Source: Pseudomonas sp. CROZ-RG-20F-R04-15 (lineage in GTDB: Bacteria; Pseudomonadota; Gammaproteobacteria; Pseudomonadales; Pseudomonadaceae). Taken from it: a stretch of 64,000 bases of DNA. The notes under the pieces are model-generated. The model searched no databases and had not been told where the DNA came from. It saw only the letters and a program-made list of their open reading frames with translations. Where the stretch lies: positions 30,701-94,700 of the forward strand of contig NZ_JAKNQL010000023.1 in assembly GCF_022662375.1 (NCBI RefSeq), written 5' to 3'. This document shows, piece by piece, positions 21,084 to 28,557 of the stretch. Both the position numbers and the translations under genes were made by a program. Every line of letters begins with the position of its first letter. Positions within the stretch are counted from its first letter, which is position 1.

Positions 21084-21443
21084 ATGTCCGATTTCCAAAC
21101 CGAAACCACGCCCACCGCGCGCAAGCGGCACGAGTGCGGCGAGTGCTACGGCCTGATTGAGCCGGGCCAGAAATACCAGCTTGTGTCTGGCTGCTGGGAT
21201 GGGCGCATGGATTCCTGCAAAACCTGCATGCCCTGCCTCGAAGCGCGCGTCTGGGCGATCGCTCAGCCCGAGTGGATGGGTGATGGCGAGCACCTCTACT
21301 ACTTCGGCCGGCTCGACGAGGACTTGGCCGACTTGGCTCAAGAAATCAGGTCGCAAGATGGCCGGCGGTTCCGGACTTATCGACTGCAACTGCTCATGGC
21401 TCGACGCAGAAACGCAGCTCAGGCACGTCGCCAAGCCGCATAA
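21084..21443 (+). CDS. Phage zinc-ribbon-like protein
   Basis: A 119-residue protein starting MSDFQTETTPTARKRHECGE (ATG 21084, GAGG upstream). HECGECYGLIEPG and SCKTCMPCLEAR give paired CxxC motifs for one zinc site. The C-terminus is strongly basic. Likely nucleic-acid or protein binding. Confidence 0.75.
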   Translation: MSDFQTETTPTARKRHECGECYGLIEPGQKYQLVSGCWDGRMDSCKTCMPCLEARVWAIAQPEWMGDGEHLYYFGRLDEDLADLAQEIRSQDGRRFRTYRLQLLMARRRNAAQARRQAA

Positions 21444-21487
21444 CTCATCACCACCTTCTGCCGCCACGCGCGGCATGGAGCATCACC

Positions 21488-21889
21488 ATGTCAAATCGAA
21501 GCGCGGCCCAGGTCGCGCCCATCCTCCCGCGCTTCATTCGCGCCGGCGAGGCATACGGCTATCTCGGTATGTGCCGGGACGAATTCAACAAAACGGTGCG
21601 CCCGAACGTCCGCGAATTCCCGATCGGGAAACAGGGCATCGGGTTCGACCGGATTGAGCTTGACCAGTGGGCTGACGCCTACATCGAGTCCATGGCAATT
21701 GAAAAAGCCGCCAATCAGGACAACAATCAGCCCCGCAGTGGGCGCCAAGGAGCAAGTAAATGGCGCGAAAAACAATCTCCGGCCTCTACGAGAGGAACGG
21801 AATTTGGCACATCGACAAAGTCGTCAGAGGTCAGCGACTTCAGGAAAGCACTGGATCAAGCGAAAGGCAGGAAGCGGAGCAGTACCTGA
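21488..21889 (+). CDS. Excisionase-like DNA-binding protein
   Basis: A 133-residue protein. Residues about 15-70 (RAGEAYGYLGMCRDEFNKTV then GIGFDRIELDQWADAYIES) match the MerR/AlpA-type winged helix of phage excisionases, and the tail is basic and disordered. It overlaps the integrase start by 130 bp in another frame, so the two are tightly linked. Excisionase activity is inferred from this arrangement. Confidence 0.75.
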   Translation: MSNRSAAQVAPILPRFIRAGEAYGYLGMCRDEFNKTVRPNVREFPIGKQGIGFDRIELDQWADAYIESMAIEKAANQDNNQPRSGRQGASKWREKQSPASTRGTEFGTSTKSSEVSDFRKALDQAKGRKRSST

Positions 21890-22956
21890 TCCACCGCCTG
21901 GAAAAGCTCAGGCAGGAAAAGGTTTACGGAGTGCGCGAGGTGCGAACCTGGCGGGAGGCTTCCACCAGATTTCTGGTGGAGTTCAAGGATCAAGCCTCGA
22001 TTGCCCTGTCTGCGTCTCACATCGAACAGCTCGACCCGTACATTGGCGACCTGCCAATCACGCATATAGATGACGGCACTCTGGCCGCCTTCAAGCGAGA
22101 TCGGCAGAAGCCAACAAAAACAGCGAATGGGAAAGTAAAGCCAGGCGTATCGAACAGGACGGTGAACATCGCTCTGCAGCGAGTAGTACGGATCTTGAAC
22201 CTGTGCCACAGGAAGTGGCGAGACGCAGAGAAACGGCCATGGCTGGATAGCGTGCCGATGATCTCGATGCTGGAGGAAAAGAGGTCGAGCCGGAAGCCCT
22301 ACCCGTTGTCATGGGAAGAGCAGTCGATGTTGTTCGCTGAGATCCCGGATCACCTGCTGAGGATGGCACTCTACAAAGTGAACTCGGGAAGCCGGGAACA
22401 GGAAGTCTGCAAACTTCAGTGGGATTGGGAGATACGGGTGCCGGAATTGGGAACGAGCGTGTTCCTGATCCCATCAGAATTTGGTGGGAGGCACGAAAAG
22501 GCGGGAGTTAAAAATAGGGATGAGAGGTTGGTGGTGCTGAATCGGGTTGCGATGTCGATTATCGACGGCCAGCGCGGTCTGCACACAAAGTACGTGTTCC
22601 CTTATGGGCAGCCGGACGAGTACGGGCCAACCGCGATGCACCGCATGAACGACACGGCATGGAAGAGTGCCAGGATCAGGGCGGCGGCGAAATGGGAGAA
22701 GGAACACAAGTCGCCAGCACACCCTGGGTTCCGGTCGATCAGGGTTCACGATCTGAAGCACACCTTTGGCAGAAGGCTTCGTGCAGCGAACGTGACAGAG
22801 GAAGATCGAAAGGCATTACTTGGGCACAAGAACGGCAGCATTACGAGCCACTATTCTACCGCAGAGCTTGAGCATTTGATTGAGGCGGCAAACAAAGTGT
22901 CGGCAACCGATTCTCGAGGACCGGCTCTGACCATCTTGAGGAGAAAAACGGGATGA
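21760..22956 (+). CDS. int: Phage tyrosine integrase
   Basis: A 398-residue site-specific recombinase (ATG 21760 with AAGGAG upstream). It has an N-terminal arm-binding region, a core-binding helical domain (about 65-170) and a catalytic domain with Arg212 (SGSREQEV), His330 in HDLKHTFGRR, LLGHK (353-357) and the nucleophile Tyr365 in SHYSTAEL. The second catalytic Arg of the usual HxxR is Lys333 here. It points at the adjacent tRNA-Pro gene, the presumed attachment site. Confidence 0.96.
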   Translation: MARKTISGLYERNGIWHIDKVVRGQRLQESTGSSERQEAEQYLIHRLEKLRQEKVYGVREVRTWREASTRFLVEFKDQASIALSASHIEQLDPYIGDLPITHIDDGTLAAFKRDRQKPTKTANGKVKPGVSNRTVNIALQRVVRILNLCHRKWRDAEKRPWLDSVPMISMLEEKRSSRKPYPLSWEEQSMLFAEIPDHLLRMALYKVNSGSREQEVCKLQWDWEIRVPELGTSVFLIPSEFGGRHEKAGVKNRDERLVVLNRVAMSIIDGQRGLHTKYVFPYGQPDEYGPTAMHRMNDTAWKSARIRAAAKWEKEHKSPAHPGFRSIRVHDLKHTFGRRLRAANVTEEDRKALLGHKNGSITSHYSTAELEHLIEAANKVSATDSRGPALTILRRKTG

Positions 22957-22981
22957 ACCCCCGCAAAAGTCCCTACGCATG

Positions 22982-23009
22982 AAAAAGCCCAACTCGCTAA
23001 AGTTGGGCT
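22982..23009 (-). terminator. Terminator of tRNA-Pro
   Basis: A 9-bp perfect stem AGCCCAACT/AGTTGGGCT with T-run on the minus strand, 17 nt past the tRNA 3' end. It lies between the tRNA and the integrase stop, so it may have arrived with the phage. Confidence 0.85.
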
Positions 23010-23025
23010 AAGTCATTGAATTATA

Positions 23026-23102
23026 TGGTCGGGACGGAGTGATTCGAACACTCGACCCCTAGCACCCCATGCTAGTGCGCTACCGGACTGCGCTACGCCC
23101 CG
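23026..23102 (-). tRNA. tRNA-Pro(GGG), prophage attachment gene
   Basis: The minus-strand cloverleaf has acceptor CGGGGCG, anticodon stem CTAGC/GCTAG around ATGGGGT (anticodon GGG), T-loop TTCGAAT and encoded CCA. Its 3' end faces the integrase 70 bp away, the classic layout of a tRNA-targeting phage. The att core is expected in the 3' half and should be repeated at the other prophage end outside this window. Confidence 0.95.
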
Positions 23103-23191
23103 ACTGGTCTTGCAACTCGTTCTTCACCTCGAAGAACGCTCAAGAATATAGCGCAAGCGTTTGAAAACTGGAAGTATTCAAACGCTGCTTT

Positions 23192-23548
23192 TTATTTCTT
23201 GAGAACCACCAGTACGTCTTCCAGTTCGGCAATCATCTGCCGAATCATCTGCTTGTACTGGGTCGTGTCGTCTTTGGCCTCATCACCGGACAAACGCAAG
23301 CGTGCGCCGCCGATGGTGAAACCCTGATCGTAAAGGAGCGCGCGGATCTGCCGGATCATCAGCACATCCTGGCGCTGATAATACCGGCGGTTTCCGCGGC
23401 GTTTGACGGGGTTGAGCTGAGGAAACTCCTGCTCCCAGTAGCGCAGCACGTGTGGCTTTACGGCACACAGCTCGCTGACTTCACCGATGGTGAAGTAGCG
23501 TTTGCCCGGGATGACGGGTAGTTCGTCGTTATGACTTGGTTCCAGCAT
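23192..23548 (-). CDS. MerR-family transcriptional regulator
   Basis: A 117-residue protein starting MLEPSHNDELPVIPGKRYFT (ATG 23548). A MerR winged helix (YFTIGEVSELCAVKPHVLRY, RRGNRRYYQRQDV) is followed by a helical coiled coil. It lacks conserved metal-binding Cys, so the signal is unknown. This gene always follows ihfA in Pseudomonas and overlaps its 3' end by 20 bp. Confidence 0.92.
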   Translation of the reverse strand: MLEPSHNDELPVIPGKRYFTIGEVSELCAVKPHVLRYWEQEFPQLNPVKRRGNRRYYQRQDVLMIRQIRALLYDQGFTIGGARLRLSGDEAKDDTTQYKQMIRQMIAELEDVLVVLKK

Positions 23549-23831
23549 AAGCCTCAACTCGGGCCTTCAACTTCTGCCCTGGACGAAAGGTGACCACACG
23601 GCGAGCCGTGATCGGGATTTCTTCCCCCGTTTTCGGGTTGCGGCCAGGCCGCTGGCGTTTGTCCCGAAGATCGAAATTGCCGAAACCGGACAATTTGACC
23701 TGCTCGTTGTCTTCAAGAGCGTGCCTGATTTCCTCGAAAAACAGTTCGACCAATTCCTTGGCTTCCCGCTTGTTCAGGCCCAGCTCTTCATACAGACGTT
23801 CCGCCATCTCAGCTTTCGTCAAAGCCCCCAT
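23529..23831 (-). CDS. ihfA: Integration host factor subunit alpha
   Basis: A 100-residue HU/IHF-family protein (MGALTKAEMAERLYEELGLN; GFGNFDLRDKRQRPGRNPKT with the Pro-tipped beta arm). With IhfB it bends DNA in recombination, replication and transcription, and is often needed by phage integrases. It is last but one in the thrS-pheT operon, 3 bp after pheT. Confidence 0.98.
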   Translation of the reverse strand: MGALTKAEMAERLYEELGLNKREAKELVELFFEEIRHALEDNEQVKLSGFGNFDLRDKRQRPGRNPKTGEEIPITARRVVTFRPGQKLKARVEAYAGTKS

Positions 23832-23834
23832 ACG

Positions 23835-26213
23835 TCACTTCCTTAACGTGGCGTTCAACCTTTGTTCGAGCGAGGTGAGGATATTTTGCGTCGTCGAATT
23901 CACCTCATCGTCATTAAGAGTGCGCGATGGATGCTGCCAGGTCAAGCCAACTGCAAGGCTTTTTCTATCAGGATCAATGCCTTTACCCTGATACACGTCA
24001 AACAGCCTGAGATCTGTGAGCCATTCGCCTGCATTTTCTCGGATTACGTCCAGTACGGCCGCGGACGCGACGTCTTTGTGCGCAATCAGTGCAAGGTCAC
24101 GACGCACTTCAGGAAAGCGCGACAACTCGTGGAATTTCGGCATTTTACCGAGTGCCACTTCCGCCAGAACCAGCTCGAAAACGAAGACTGGACGGTCCAG
24201 ACCCAAGGCTTTCGACAATTCCGGGTGAATGGCGCCGATGAAGCCGACTTCACGCCCTTCGCGCTCGATGCGCGCGGTTTGACCCGGGTGCAACGCCGGG
24301 TGTTTGCCCGGTGCGAAGGTGAACGAATCCAGTGCACCGGCGAAGCCGAGTACTGCTTCCACATCAGCTTTGACGTCGAAGAAGTCTACGGTGTCGCGAC
24401 CCTGCGCCCAACCTTCCGGCAGACGGCTACCGCAAACCACACCGGACAGCATCGGCTCTTGCTTCAGACCTTCCAGCTGACCAACGAAGCGCAGACCGCT
24501 TTCGAACAGACGCACGCGATCCTGCTGACGGTTGAGGTTGTGCAGCAGCGCCTTGACCAGACCCGGCCACAGCGACGAGCGCATGGCAGCCATGTCGTTG
24601 GAGATCGGATTGGCCAGCAACAGCGGCTCGACGCCCGGGTTGAACAGTTCGAACTGGCGTGGATCGATGAAGCTGTAGGTGATCGCTTCCTGATAACCAC
24701 GCGCCACCAGCAGGCGACGCAGTTCCGGCAGATCGCTACGCGCTTCAGCTTTGGCTTGTGGCGCCAGACGCGCTTGCGGGTAACGAACAGGCAGACGGTT
24801 GTAGCCGTACAGACGGGCCAACTCTTCGATCAGATCGACTTCCAGGCTGATGTCGAAGCGATGGCTTGGCACTTCTACGCGCCACTGGCCTTCACCGTCG
24901 GCAGCAATGCCAAGACCCAGGCCGCTGAGCAGACGCTCGACTTGGGCGGAATCCATTTCCATACCGAGCATCTGAGTGATGCGCTGGGAACGCAACGTGA
25001 TAGGCGCGATCGACGGCAGATGCTGTTCGCTGACGGTCTCGATGATCGGGCCGGCTTCGCCGCCAGTGATTTCCAGCAGCAGGCCAGTGGCGCGCTCCAT
25101 GGCTTCACGGGCCAGTTGCCAGTCGACGCCACGCTCGTAGCGGTGCGAAGCGTCGGTGTGCAGGCCGTAGGAACGAGCCTTGCCCGCCACAGCGATCTGG
25201 TCGAAGAACGCACTCTCCAGGAATACGTCGCGAGTGGTCGCGGACACACCGCTGTGCTCGCCACCCATGACACCGGCAATCGCCAGCGCGCGGGTGTGGT
25301 CGGCGATGACCAGCGTATCGCTACGCAGGCTGACTTCCTGACCGTCGAGCAGCACAAGTTTCTCGCCCTCTTCCGCCATGCGTACACGGATGCCGCCGTT
25401 GATTTCGGCGAGATCGAACGCGTGCAGCGGCTGGCCCAGTTCGAGCATCACATAGTTGGTGATGTCGACGGCAGCGTCGATGCTGCGCACGTCGGCGCGA
25501 CGCAGACGCTCAACCATCCACAGCGGCGTTGGCCTGGACAGATCAACGTTACGGATAACCCGGCCCAGGTAACGTGGGCACGCGGCAGGCGCCAGCACTT
25601 CTACCGAACGCACTTCGTCGTGCACGGCAGGAATGGTCATGACCACCGGACGGGTGACCGGCGCGTCGTACAGCGCGCCGACTTCACGGGCCAGACCGGC
25701 CAGAGACAGGCAGTCGCCGCGGTTCGGAGTCAGGTCGACCTCGATGCTGGCGTCTTCCAGCTCCAGGTACACACGGAAGTCTTCGCCCACCGGCGCATCG
25801 GCCGGCAGCTCCATCAGACCGTCGTTGCCTTCACCAACCTGCAACTCGGCTTGCGAGCAGAGCATGCCGTTGGACTCAACGCCGCGCAGCTTGGCTTTCT
25901 TGATCTTGAAGTCGCCCGGCAGTTCGGCACCGATCATGGCGAACGGAATCTTCAGGCCCGGACGCACGTTTGGCGCTCCGCACACGACCTGGAAGGTTTC
26001 CGCGCCATTGCTGACCTGGCAAACGCGCAACTTGTCGGCATCAGGGTGTTGCTCGGTGCTCAGCACCTCGCCCACCACAACACCACTGAAAACACCGGCG
26101 GCCGGGGTCACGCTATCGACCTCCAGGCCAGCCATCGACAGACGAGCAACCAGCTCGTCGCGATTTACCTGCGGGCTAACCCAGCCACGCAGCCATTGTT
26201 CACTGAATTTCAT
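23835..26213 (-). CDS. pheT: Phenylalanyl-tRNA synthetase beta subunit
   Basis: A 792-residue protein of full family length. It has the N-terminal EMAP/tRNA-binding-like domain (VVGEVLSTEQHPDADKLRVC), B3/B4 editing domain, B5 DNA-binding-like domain and C-terminal ferredoxin-fold anticodon-binding domain (FHELSRFPEVRRDLALI). With PheS it forms the cytoplasmic alpha2-beta2 enzyme. It lies 26 bp after pheS. Confidence 0.99.
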   Translation of the reverse strand: MKFSEQWLRGWVSPQVNRDELVARLSMAGLEVDSVTPAAGVFSGVVVGEVLSTEQHPDADKLRVCQVSNGAETFQVVCGAPNVRPGLKIPFAMIGAELPGDFKIKKAKLRGVESNGMLCSQAELQVGEGNDGLMELPADAPVGEDFRVYLELEDASIEVDLTPNRGDCLSLAGLAREVGALYDAPVTRPVVMTIPAVHDEVRSVEVLAPAACPRYLGRVIRNVDLSRPTPLWMVERLRRADVRSIDAAVDITNYVMLELGQPLHAFDLAEINGGIRVRMAEEGEKLVLLDGQEVSLRSDTLVIADHTRALAIAGVMGGEHSGVSATTRDVFLESAFFDQIAVAGKARSYGLHTDASHRYERGVDWQLAREAMERATGLLLEITGGEAGPIIETVSEQHLPSIAPITLRSQRITQMLGMEMDSAQVERLLSGLGLGIAADGEGQWRVEVPSHRFDISLEVDLIEELARLYGYNRLPVRYPQARLAPQAKAEARSDLPELRRLLVARGYQEAITYSFIDPRQFELFNPGVEPLLLANPISNDMAAMRSSLWPGLVKALLHNLNRQQDRVRLFESGLRFVGQLEGLKQEPMLSGVVCGSRLPEGWAQGRDTVDFFDVKADVEAVLGFAGALDSFTFAPGKHPALHPGQTARIEREGREVGFIGAIHPELSKALGLDRPVFVFELVLAEVALGKMPKFHELSRFPEVRRDLALIAHKDVASAAVLDVIRENAGEWLTDLRLFDVYQGKGIDPDRKSLAVGLTWQHPSRTLNDDEVNSTTQNILTSLEQRLNATLRK

Positions 26214-26239
26214 CCTGCTCTCCTAAGAATTCGTTACGA

Positions 26240-27256
26240 CTAGCGAAATTGCGCGAGGAACCGCAAGTCGTTGTCGAAGAACAGACGCAAGTCGTTCACG
26301 CCGTAACGGAGCATGGCCAGACGCTCGACGCCCATACCGAAAGCAAAACCGGAGAACTCTTCCGGATCGATGCCGGACATGCGCAGCACGTTCGGGTGAA
26401 CCATGCCGCAGCCCATCACTTCCAGCCAGCCGGTCTGCTTGCAGACGCGGCAGCCTTTACCGCTGCACATCACGCATTCCATATCGACTTCAGCGGATGG
26501 CTCGGTGAACGGGAAGTACGAAGGACGGAAACGTACGGCCAGCTCTTTCTCGAAGAACACCCGCAGGAATTCTTCGATGGTGCCTTTGAGATCGGCAAAA
26601 TTGATGTCGCGATCAACCAGCAGGCCTTCGACCTGGTGGAACATCGGCGAGTGGGTGATATCGGAGTCGCTGCGATACACGCGGCCTGGGCAGACGATGC
26701 GGATCGGCGGCTGCTTCGATTCCATGGTGCGGACCTGAACCGGCGAGGTATGGGTGCGCAGCAACATGTTGGCGTTGAAATAGAAGGTGTCATGCATCGA
26801 CCGGGCCGGGTGGTGGCCTGGGATGTTGAGCGCTTCAAAGTTGTGATAGTCGTCTTCGACCTCAGGGCCTTCGGCGATGCCGTAGCCAATGCGGGTGAAG
26901 AACTGTTCTACGCGTTCCAGAGTCCGGGTCACCGGATGCAGACCACCGGAGGTCTGACCACGGCCCGGCAACGTCACGTCAATGGATTCGGCGGACAGTT
27001 TGGCAGCCAGTTCGGCTTCTTCAAACAGAGCCATGCGCGCATTGAGAACGCCTGTGACACGTTCCTTGGCAACGTTGATCAGGGCGCCGACTTGCGGACG
27101 CTCTTCTGCCGGCAAATTCCCCAGGGTCTTCATCACCTGAGTCAATTCACCTTTTTTGCCAAGGTATTGAACCCGGATTTGCTCCAGGGCATTGATATCT
27201 TCAGCGCTTTGCACAGCCTCTAGTGCTTGAGAGACCAGCGCATCCAGGTTTTCCAT
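26240..27256 (-). CDS. pheS: Phenylalanyl-tRNA synthetase alpha subunit
   Basis: A 338-residue class II synthetase catalytic subunit: N-terminal coiled coil (about 1-85), motif 2 region (RIVCPGRVYRSDSDITHSPM), the HQVEGLLVD segment, and motif 3 GFAFGMGVERLAML. It activates phenylalanine and charges tRNA-Phe with PheT. A strong hairpin terminator sits just upstream of its start. Confidence 0.99.
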   Translation of the reverse strand: MENLDALVSQALEAVQSAEDINALEQIRVQYLGKKGELTQVMKTLGNLPAEERPQVGALINVAKERVTGVLNARMALFEEAELAAKLSAESIDVTLPGRGQTSGGLHPVTRTLERVEQFFTRIGYGIAEGPEVEDDYHNFEALNIPGHHPARSMHDTFYFNANMLLRTHTSPVQVRTMESKQPPIRIVCPGRVYRSDSDITHSPMFHQVEGLLVDRDINFADLKGTIEEFLRVFFEKELAVRFRPSYFPFTEPSAEVDMECVMCSGKGCRVCKQTGWLEVMGCGMVHPNVLRMSGIDPEEFSGFAFGMGVERLAMLRYGVNDLRLFFDNDLRFLAQFR

Positions 27257-27280
27257 GTACAGACTCCAGATACAAAATAG

Positions 27281-27312
27281 GGGAAGAGCTTGAAGGCTCT
27301 TCCCCTATTTAA
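27281..27312 (-). terminator. Hairpin terminator or attenuator between rplT and pheS
   Basis: A perfect 12-bp inverted repeat, AATAGGGGAAGA with its complement at the outer ends of GCCTTCAAGC, gives a stem followed by TTTTG on the minus strand, 25 bp before pheS. In enteric bacteria pheST is controlled by attenuation at this place. I see no Phe-rich leader peptide, so it may only be a partial terminator. Confidence 0.75.
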
Positions 27313-27365
27313 GACGTTTACCACCTGGCCCCACGGAAGCGAGGCCGGGTGATTGTCGGGGGTAC

Positions 27366-27722
27366 TTAAGCCAAGGTGGCTTTAGCTTTCTCGACAATCG
27401 CAGCAAACACCGCTTTTTCGTTCACTGCCAGATCAGCCAGAACCTTACGGTCGATCTCGATGGACGCTTTTTTCAGGCCAGCGATGAAACGGCTGTAGGA
27501 CAGACCGTTAACACGAGCACCAGCGTTGATACGAGCGATCCACAGAGCGCGGAACTGACGTTTTTTCTGACGACGGTCACGGTAGGCGTATTGGCCTGCC
27601 TTGATTACCGCTTGCTTGGCAACACGGAATACGCGGGAGCGTGCGCCGTAGTAGCCTTTAGCAAGTTTCAGAATTTTTTTGTGACGCTTACGGGCAATGA
27701 CGCCACGCTTTACACGAGCCAT
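27366..27722 (-). CDS. rplT: 50S ribosomal protein L20
   Basis: A 118-residue basic protein starting MARVKRGVIARKRHKKILKL, full length for L20, which binds 23S rRNA early in 50S assembly and in other bacteria represses its own operon. It lies 28 bp after rpmI. Confidence 0.99.
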   Translation of the reverse strand: MARVKRGVIARKRHKKILKLAKGYYGARSRVFRVAKQAVIKAGQYAYRDRRQKKRQFRALWIARINAGARVNGLSYSRFIAGLKKASIEIDRKVLADLAVNEKAVFAAIVEKAKATLA

Positions 27723-27750
27723 GAGTTACTTCCTCTATTCTTGACTAAAA

Positions 27751-27945
27751 TTAACGAAGGCGCAGCATGCGCTCGACTTTTGCCACGTCAGACGGATGCA
27801 GCAAGCTGCTACCGCGCAGTTGACGCTTACGCTTGGTCGACATTTTAGTCAGGATGTGGCTCTTGAAAGCGTGCTTGTGCTTGATACCGTTAGCAGTTTT
27901 CAGAAACCGCTTAGCAGCACCACTTTTGGTTTTCATTTTTGGCAT
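27751..27945 (-). CDS. rpmI: 50S ribosomal protein L35
   Basis: A 64-residue protein starting MPKMKTKSGAAKRFLKTANG, the standard L35 sequence and length. It lies between infC and rplT, as in nearly all bacteria. Confidence 0.99.
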   Translation of the reverse strand: MPKMKTKSGAAKRFLKTANGIKHKHAFKSHILTKMSTKRKRQLRGSSLLHPSDVAKVERMLRLR

Positions 27946-28005
27946 GTTCGGATACTCCGCATTCAGTTGATAAACATAATCAGAAGGCCTGCCGTGCCCT
28001 GTTGA

Positions 28006-28557
28006 TTACTTCTTCTTTTTCGGGGCGATGACCATGATCAGCTGGCGTCCTTCCATCTTAGGATGCTGTTCGACCGAACCGTACTCGAGCAGGTCAGCTT
28101 CAACCCGCTTGAGGAGTTCCATCCCCAGCTCCTGGTGGGCCATCTCACGGCCGCGGAATCGCAAGGATACCTTGGCCCTGTCCCCATCACTCAGGAAACG
28201 TACCAGGTTGCGCAGTTTTACCTGGTAATCCCCTTCCTCCGTCCCTGGACGAAATTTGATTTCTTTAACCTGAATCTGCTTCTGGTTTTTCTTGGCTGCG
28301 GCAACCTGTTTCTTCTTCTCGAAGATCGATTTGCCGTAGTCCATCAGTTTGCAAACAGGGGGTACTGCATCGGCGGAAATTTCCACCAAATCCAGTTTGG
28401 CCTCTTCAGCCTTAAGAAGCGCGTCTTCAATTGACACAATCCCAAGCTGTTCACCTTCAGCCCCAATTAACCGAACCTCGCGTGCCGAGATATTCTCGTT
28501 GATCGGGGCTTTCGGTGCAGCTCGTTTATCTTGTCTCATTTCACGCTTAATAATAAT
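28006..28557 (-). CDS. infC: Translation initiation factor IF-3 (AUU start)
   Basis: About 183 residues. The first ATG (28539) gives MRQDKRAAPKAPINENISAR, but in-frame upstream codons ATT ATT ATT AAG CGT GAA add the conserved Pseudomonas N-terminus IIKRE, so an AUU start at 28557 or 28554 is likely; GGAG from the thrS 3' end lies just before. IF-3 rejects non-canonical starts, so an AUU start gives autoregulation. Its two domains (N-terminal, and C-terminal YQVKLRNLVRFLSDGDRAKV) are complete. Confidence 0.97.
   Translation of the reverse strand: MIIKREMRQDKRAAPKAPINENISAREVRLIGAEGEQLGIVSIEDALLKAEEAKLDLVEISADAVPPVCKLMDYGKSIFEKKKQVAAAKKNQKQIQVKEIKFRPGTEEGDYQVKLRNLVRFLSDGDRAKVSLRFRGREMAHQELGMELLKRVEADLLEYGSVEQHPKMEGRQLIMVIAPKKKK

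Larger units (their letters stand above)
1..23025. mobile_element. Prophage, right-hand part (left end outside window)
   Basis: The block carries the early and lysogeny modules of a temperate lambdoid-type phage: integrase and excisionase-like genes next to tRNA-Pro, divergent cI and cro, RecT/YqaJ recombination genes, an O-like initiator with a DnaC-like loader, ninB, ninG and holin-like proteins. Genes left of cI read leftward and genes right of it read rightward, mirroring lambda pR and pL. No capsid or tail genes are in view, so they must lie left of base 1. The exact att core cannot be set because the other end is not visible. Confidence 0.95.

Noticed and set aside
23862..26243. 793-codon open frame antisense to pheT
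   Set aside because: Shadow of a high-GC gene: it mirrors pheT, has no ribosome site and shows biased composition (His, Gln, Arg).
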